Below are positions 61,204-64,000 of a DNA stretch of 64,000 nucleotides, piece by piece (the stretch's first letter is position 1; each line of letters starts with the position of its first letter). The DNA lies in assembly GCF_009734425.1 (NCBI RefSeq), contig NZ_CP046455.1:620001-684000 (forward strand), written 5' to 3'. Made by a program: the position numbers and the translations under genes. Under the pieces are notes generated by a model. That model searched no databases. It worked only from the letters and a program-made list of their open reading frames with translations, and was not told the origin of the DNA. This DNA comes from Corynebacterium occultum (GTDB taxonomy: Bacteria > Actinomycetota > Actinomycetes > Mycobacteriales > Mycobacteriaceae).

Positions 61204-61234
61204 CCCCGGCTCCGCCTTCTGCGCTGAGCCGGGG
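61204..61234 (-). terminator. Hairpin behind the alpha/beta hydrolase
   Basis: CCCCGGCTC and GAGCCGGGG form a perfect 9-bp stem with a 13-nt loop, 16 bp beyond the stop. No U-tract follows. Confidence 0.6.
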
Positions 61235-61249
61235 TTAGGGAAGCTGCTT

Positions 61250-62065
61250 TTAAGCCGCGTCCTCCAGCCGGCCTGCCGCCTGGGCCACATAGGAGGCCAC
61301 TTCTACGGGGGAGGTGACATGGCTGAAATGATTCAGGCCCCGCATCTCACTGAGTTCCGCTTCGGGAAGTAATTCAGTGAGCAGTTTTGTGGAGCGCTGC
61401 AGCATGGGAGTGGTCTTGGTGCCCACCAGGAAGTGCATCTTCTCACCCGGCAGAGTGCGGTAGCGGCGGTGATCAAAACCAAGCGCATCAATCTGCTCGA
61501 ACTCCCTGGTCCAGGTCGGGGCCAGCGACACCAGCTGCGGCCAGAGGGGACTCTGCGCGATCTGCTCCACCGCCTCCGCCGGAAGGTCAACCATCCCGAT
61601 CATGGCGATCCGCATCGCCCGGTCATGATCCCCGGCCTCAATGGCCGCCCGGTAGTCCACCAGATACTCACCAGCCACCAGTCGGTCCAGGTTCAGGGGC
61701 GGCTCGAAGAGGAAGAGCTCCGCCTGAATCCCATGCGTGAGAGCATGCTGCAGTGCACAGAGAGCCCCGTAGGAGTGGGCCAGAACCCGCGCCCCGGGGC
61801 AGGCCACCTTGAGGATGGCCTGCAGGTCCTCGACCTCGGTGGCGATGGAGTACTCGGGGTGATCGCCACTATTTCCCCGGCCCCGACGGTCATAGAGGTA
61901 GACGGTGAAATATTTGGCCAGCTCCCGGGCGCAGTCCTGCCACTGCTCCATATTTCCCACACTGCCGGTGACCACCACCAGCGCGGGGCCCACTCCCTGC
62001 ACCTGGTATGCGATCTGGGTGCCGTCTGGGCTGGTGGTGTGCTCGATCTTCGGGGTGAATGTCAT
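61250..62065 (-). CDS. Alpha/beta hydrolase
   Basis: This 271-residue protein has the alpha/beta hydrolase fold: ALVVVTGSVGNMEQW near residue 28, YLYDRRGRGNSGDHPEYS near 56, nucleophile elbow VLAHSYGALCAL near 94 (AHSYG for the usual GHSxG), and His in LNHFSHVTSPVEV near 245. Gly-Ser-Val-Gly replaces the more usual HG oxyanion. Substrate unknown. It is monocistronic. Confidence 0.87.
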   Translation of the reverse strand: MTFTPKIEHTTSPDGTQIAYQVQGVGPALVVVTGSVGNMEQWQDCARELAKYFTVYLYDRRGRGNSGDHPEYSIATEVEDLQAILKVACPGARVLAHSYGALCALQHALTHGIQAELFLFEPPLNLDRLVAGEYLVDYRAAIEAGDHDRAMRIAMIGMVDLPAEAVEQIAQSPLWPQLVSLAPTWTREFEQIDALGFDHRRYRTLPGEKMHFLVGTKTTPMLQRSTKLLTELLPEAELSEMRGLNHFSHVTSPVEVASYVAQAAGRLEDAA

Positions 62066-62272
62066 GGTGCCGGATCCTCCCGGATGTCCGAAGGGGGTGC
62101 CTTTTTTCCAGTGTAGGGGGCGGCAGGGTAATGGTCTACGGTTTCTGCGGCAATGATCCCGCGTCCCTGGCAGTATGAGTTACATCGGATCTTTCTTGAT
62201 CTAGACTGAGGGTATTCTCCACCTTCTGATCCACCGGTTTTCCCAGATCTGCATCCCCGCCAGGAGGCTGCT

Positions 62273-62743
62273 ATGCCAAGAAAATCACTGATCACCCTCG
62301 CAGCTCTGAGCGCATGCTGCAGCGCTGCGCTCTCTGCCTGCATCTCAATTCCCGCCGACTCCATCGGCACCCTCGAACGCGCCCGGGACGGGACCCTCGT
62401 GGTCGGGGTCTCCGAGCATCACCCCTGGACGGATGTCTCCGAAGACGGGGAGTACTCCGGCTCGGAGGTGGACCTGATTGAGGGTTTCGCTGAAAGCATC
62501 AATTCCGAGATCGAATGGCACACTGCCCCGGAGTCGGTACTCGCCGGGCAGATCAAGGAAGATGAGCTCGACATCATCATCGGCGGGCTGGCCGCCTCCT
62601 CACCCTGGATGACCCACATGGCCTTGACCCGCCCCTACGCCAAGGTCGGCGAGGAGGACATGGTGATGGGCGTGCGCCTGGGTGAAAACGCATTGTTGGT
62701 GGCCCTCGAACGCCACCTGGCACAGGAACACGGTGAGATCTGA
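62273..62743 (+). CDS. Short SBP_bac_3-like lipoprotein, one lobe only
   Basis: This 156-residue protein has a lipoprotein signal (LSAC, Cys-23) and then the first lobe of an amino-acid binding protein: GTLVVGVSEHHPWTDV near residue 40, GSEVDLIEGFAESI near 61, DIIIGGLAASSPWMTHMALTRPYAK near 98. The second lobe is missing, and the C-terminal helix (GENALLVALERHLAQEHG) follows directly. This looks like a clean internal loss, not a frameshift. Its stop overlaps the start of the cation transporter (TGATG), so they are coupled. Confidence 0.83.
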   Translation: MPRKSLITLAALSACCSAALSACISIPADSIGTLERARDGTLVVGVSEHHPWTDVSEDGEYSGSEVDLIEGFAESINSEIEWHTAPESVLAGQIKEDELDIIIGGLAASSPWMTHMALTRPYAKVGEEDMVMGVRLGENALLVALERHLAQEHGEI

Positions 62744-63732
62744 TGTCCCCCAGTACTGAACCGGGCGTAGGCTCCGGCATCGAAAGCCTGCCGGAGAAAC
62801 AGCGGGAAATCCTGCACAAGGCGGTCCGCCTGGAATGGATCACCATCGCCTGGATCCTGGTCACCGTCGTCTCGGTCGGCCTGGTGGCCGGACAATCCCA
62901 GGCGATGCGCAGCGCCTGGTTCGAGGACATGATCTCCCTGGTCCCGCCCATCGCCTTCCTGATCGCCACCCGCATCATCAAGAACCCACCCAACCGCAGA
63001 CACCCCTATGGCCCACACCGCGCGATCGCCGTGGCCCACCTCGTGGCCGGACTCGCCCTCTTCGTCATGGGTGCCTACCTGGTCTATGAATCCCTCTCTG
63101 CCCTGCTCAAACAGGAGAAACCCCCGGTTGGCCTGCTCGTTCTCTTCGGCCAGGACATCTGGTCCGGCTGGCTCATGATCGCCGTCATGGTGCTCACCTC
63201 CATCCCCATGGTGATCATCGGCCGCATCAAACTGAAACTGGCAGAACCCCTGCATGACAAGGTCCTCTACGCCGACGCGGACATGGCCAGAGCCGACTGG
63301 GGAACCGCACTGGCCACCATCGTCGGCGTGCTCGGCATCGGCCTCGGTTTCTGGTGGGCGGACTCCGTGGCCGCCCTGGTGATCTCCGCATCCATCCTCC
63401 GGGACGGTGTCAGCAATATCCGGGCGGCCATCGAAGGGCTTTCCGACGCCCGCGCCACCCGCTACGACAACTCCGGCCCCCACCCCCTCGGCGAGGAAGT
63501 GGAGGACCTGGCAGGAAAGTTCAGCTGGGTCGAACAGGCCCGGGCCCGGGTCCGCGACCAGGGGCACGTCTTCCACACCGAAATGTTTGTGGTGCCCGTC
63601 CAGGGGCACATCCCGAGTCTGGGGGAGCTGGCGGAGCTGCAACAACAGATCATCGATCTGGACTGGAAATTCCAGGACGTGGTGGTGGTTCCCGTCCGGG
63701 AACTCAACCCCCGGCAGGTGCCGGCGGACTAA
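62743..63732 (+). CDS. Cation diffusion facilitator-family transporter
   Basis: This 329-residue protein has a CDF pattern: six helices with FEDMISLVPPIAFLIATRI near residue 60, NRRHPYGPHRAIAVAHLV near 82 where metal-site His and Asp are usual, and ADADMARADWGTALATIVGVLGIGLGFWWADSVAALVIS near 180 with the second Asp pair, then a cytoplasmic domain. The first usual HxxxD is FEDMI here, an atypical site, so the ion may differ from Zn or Fe. It is coupled to the one-lobe lipoprotein gene. Confidence 0.88.
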   Translation: MSPSTEPGVGSGIESLPEKQREILHKAVRLEWITIAWILVTVVSVGLVAGQSQAMRSAWFEDMISLVPPIAFLIATRIIKNPPNRRHPYGPHRAIAVAHLVAGLALFVMGAYLVYESLSALLKQEKPPVGLLVLFGQDIWSGWLMIAVMVLTSIPMVIIGRIKLKLAEPLHDKVLYADADMARADWGTALATIVGVLGIGLGFWWADSVAALVISASILRDGVSNIRAAIEGLSDARATRYDNSGPHPLGEEVEDLAGKFSWVEQARARVRDQGHVFHTEMFVVPVQGHIPSLGELAELQQQIIDLDWKFQDVVVVPVRELNPRQVPAD

Positions 63733-63883
63733 CAACGAGGAACATCAACTGCGGCAATACTGTGGCCGAACTGCCGTCTCGGCGTAATTCCCGTCCATTC
63801 TTTTTTCCACATGCCACCTATAGGCTTGCCCCTACAGCTGGTCCGCGACTCAGCGACCGGTGGAACCCGAAAAGGGAAGTGCC

Positions 63884-64000
63884 ATGCACAAGACCTCAAA
63901 AGACATGGTGACAGAAGCCAAAGGGAAGATCCAGAACCTGGATCCGGCACAGGTGGCGGCAGAACAGGAAGACGGGGCGATGCTCGTCGACCTGAGAGAT
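63884..64000 (+). CDS. Rhodanese-like protein, N-terminal part
   Basis: The first 39 codons are within the window. The protein starts MHKTSKDMVTEAKGKIQNLD and continues to MLVDLRD, the usual start of a rhodanese domain (strand and VDxRD turn). AAAGGGAA lies 8 bp before the ATG. The end is outside the window. Confidence 0.75.
   Translation, partial: MHKTSKDMVTEAKGKIQNLDPAQVAAEQEDGAMLVDLRD

Overview
The window is a GC-rich stretch of an actinobacterial chromosome, almost certainly Corynebacterium. The evidence is gene content and order: uracil phosphoribosyltransferase, a quinone-reductase-type LpdA, prpDBC, a single-chain pyruvate carboxylase, accBC, a rhodanese, dtsR2/dtsR1/accE, birA, purK/purE and a split trehalose-type ABC importer, which is the arrangement I know from C. 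glutamicum and relatives. The proteins DtsR1, Pyc and AccBC are close to the C. glutamicum versions as I remember them; no database search was made. I saw no rRNA, tRNA or CRISPR array.

Layout. 1-4700: end of upp, an XRE regulator, an M20 amidohydrolase, lpdA and a convergent coiled-coil protein. 4745-15476: a flavin monooxygenase, the regulator PrpR divergent from the methylcitrate genes prpD-prpB-prpC, and pyc with a strong terminator. 15521-21550: a PadR regulator, a GNAT enzyme, accBC, a rhodanese, a Cj0069-type protein and a DUF3151 protein. 21664-26379: an OafA-type acyltransferase with an SGNH domain and three small secreted META-like proteins, the first separated from the other two by a complete IS630-family element. 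26473-33260: maf-accE-dtsR2, dtsR1, then divergent birA, a PH-domain membrane protein and purK. 33317-37538: kup, a VOC protein, an AraC regulator, purE and a YdcF-like protein. 37491-39787: an SDR and an LLM flavin monooxygenase behind a clear TPP riboswitch. 39827-48466: a DHFR-like reductase, a GntR regulator and MFS exporter, an aminotransferase/methylmalonate-semialdehyde dehydrogenase pair divergent from a PucR regulator, a VOC protein and a small membrane protein. 48542-61025: genes of a trehalose-type (Tus) ABC importer, interrupted by a GMC oxidoreductase, a Baeyer-Villiger-type monooxygenase, an esterase and an AraC regulator, and further on by a Cu/Zn superoxide dismutase and an unknown protein. 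61250-64000: an alpha/beta hydrolase, a one-lobe binding-protein-like lipoprotein coupled to a cation-efflux protein, and the start of a rhodanese protein.

How it works together. The left half is centred on biotin enzymes and short-chain acyl-CoA: pyruvate carboxylase, the acyl-CoA carboxylase subunits (AccBC, DtsR1, DtsR2, AccE), the biotin ligase that modifies them, and the methylcitrate cycle that removes propionyl-CoA. The aminotransferase and CoA-acylating semialdehyde dehydrogenase would feed acetyl- or propionyl-CoA into the same pool. The right half is accessory catabolism and uptake. The most interesting points are the TPP riboswitch in front of two oxidoreductases with no known thiamin role, the alcohol-to-ketone-to-ester-to-hydrolysis cassette set into the Tus locus with an AraC-like direct-repeat operator, and the one-lobe binding protein translationally coupled to a cation-efflux transporter.
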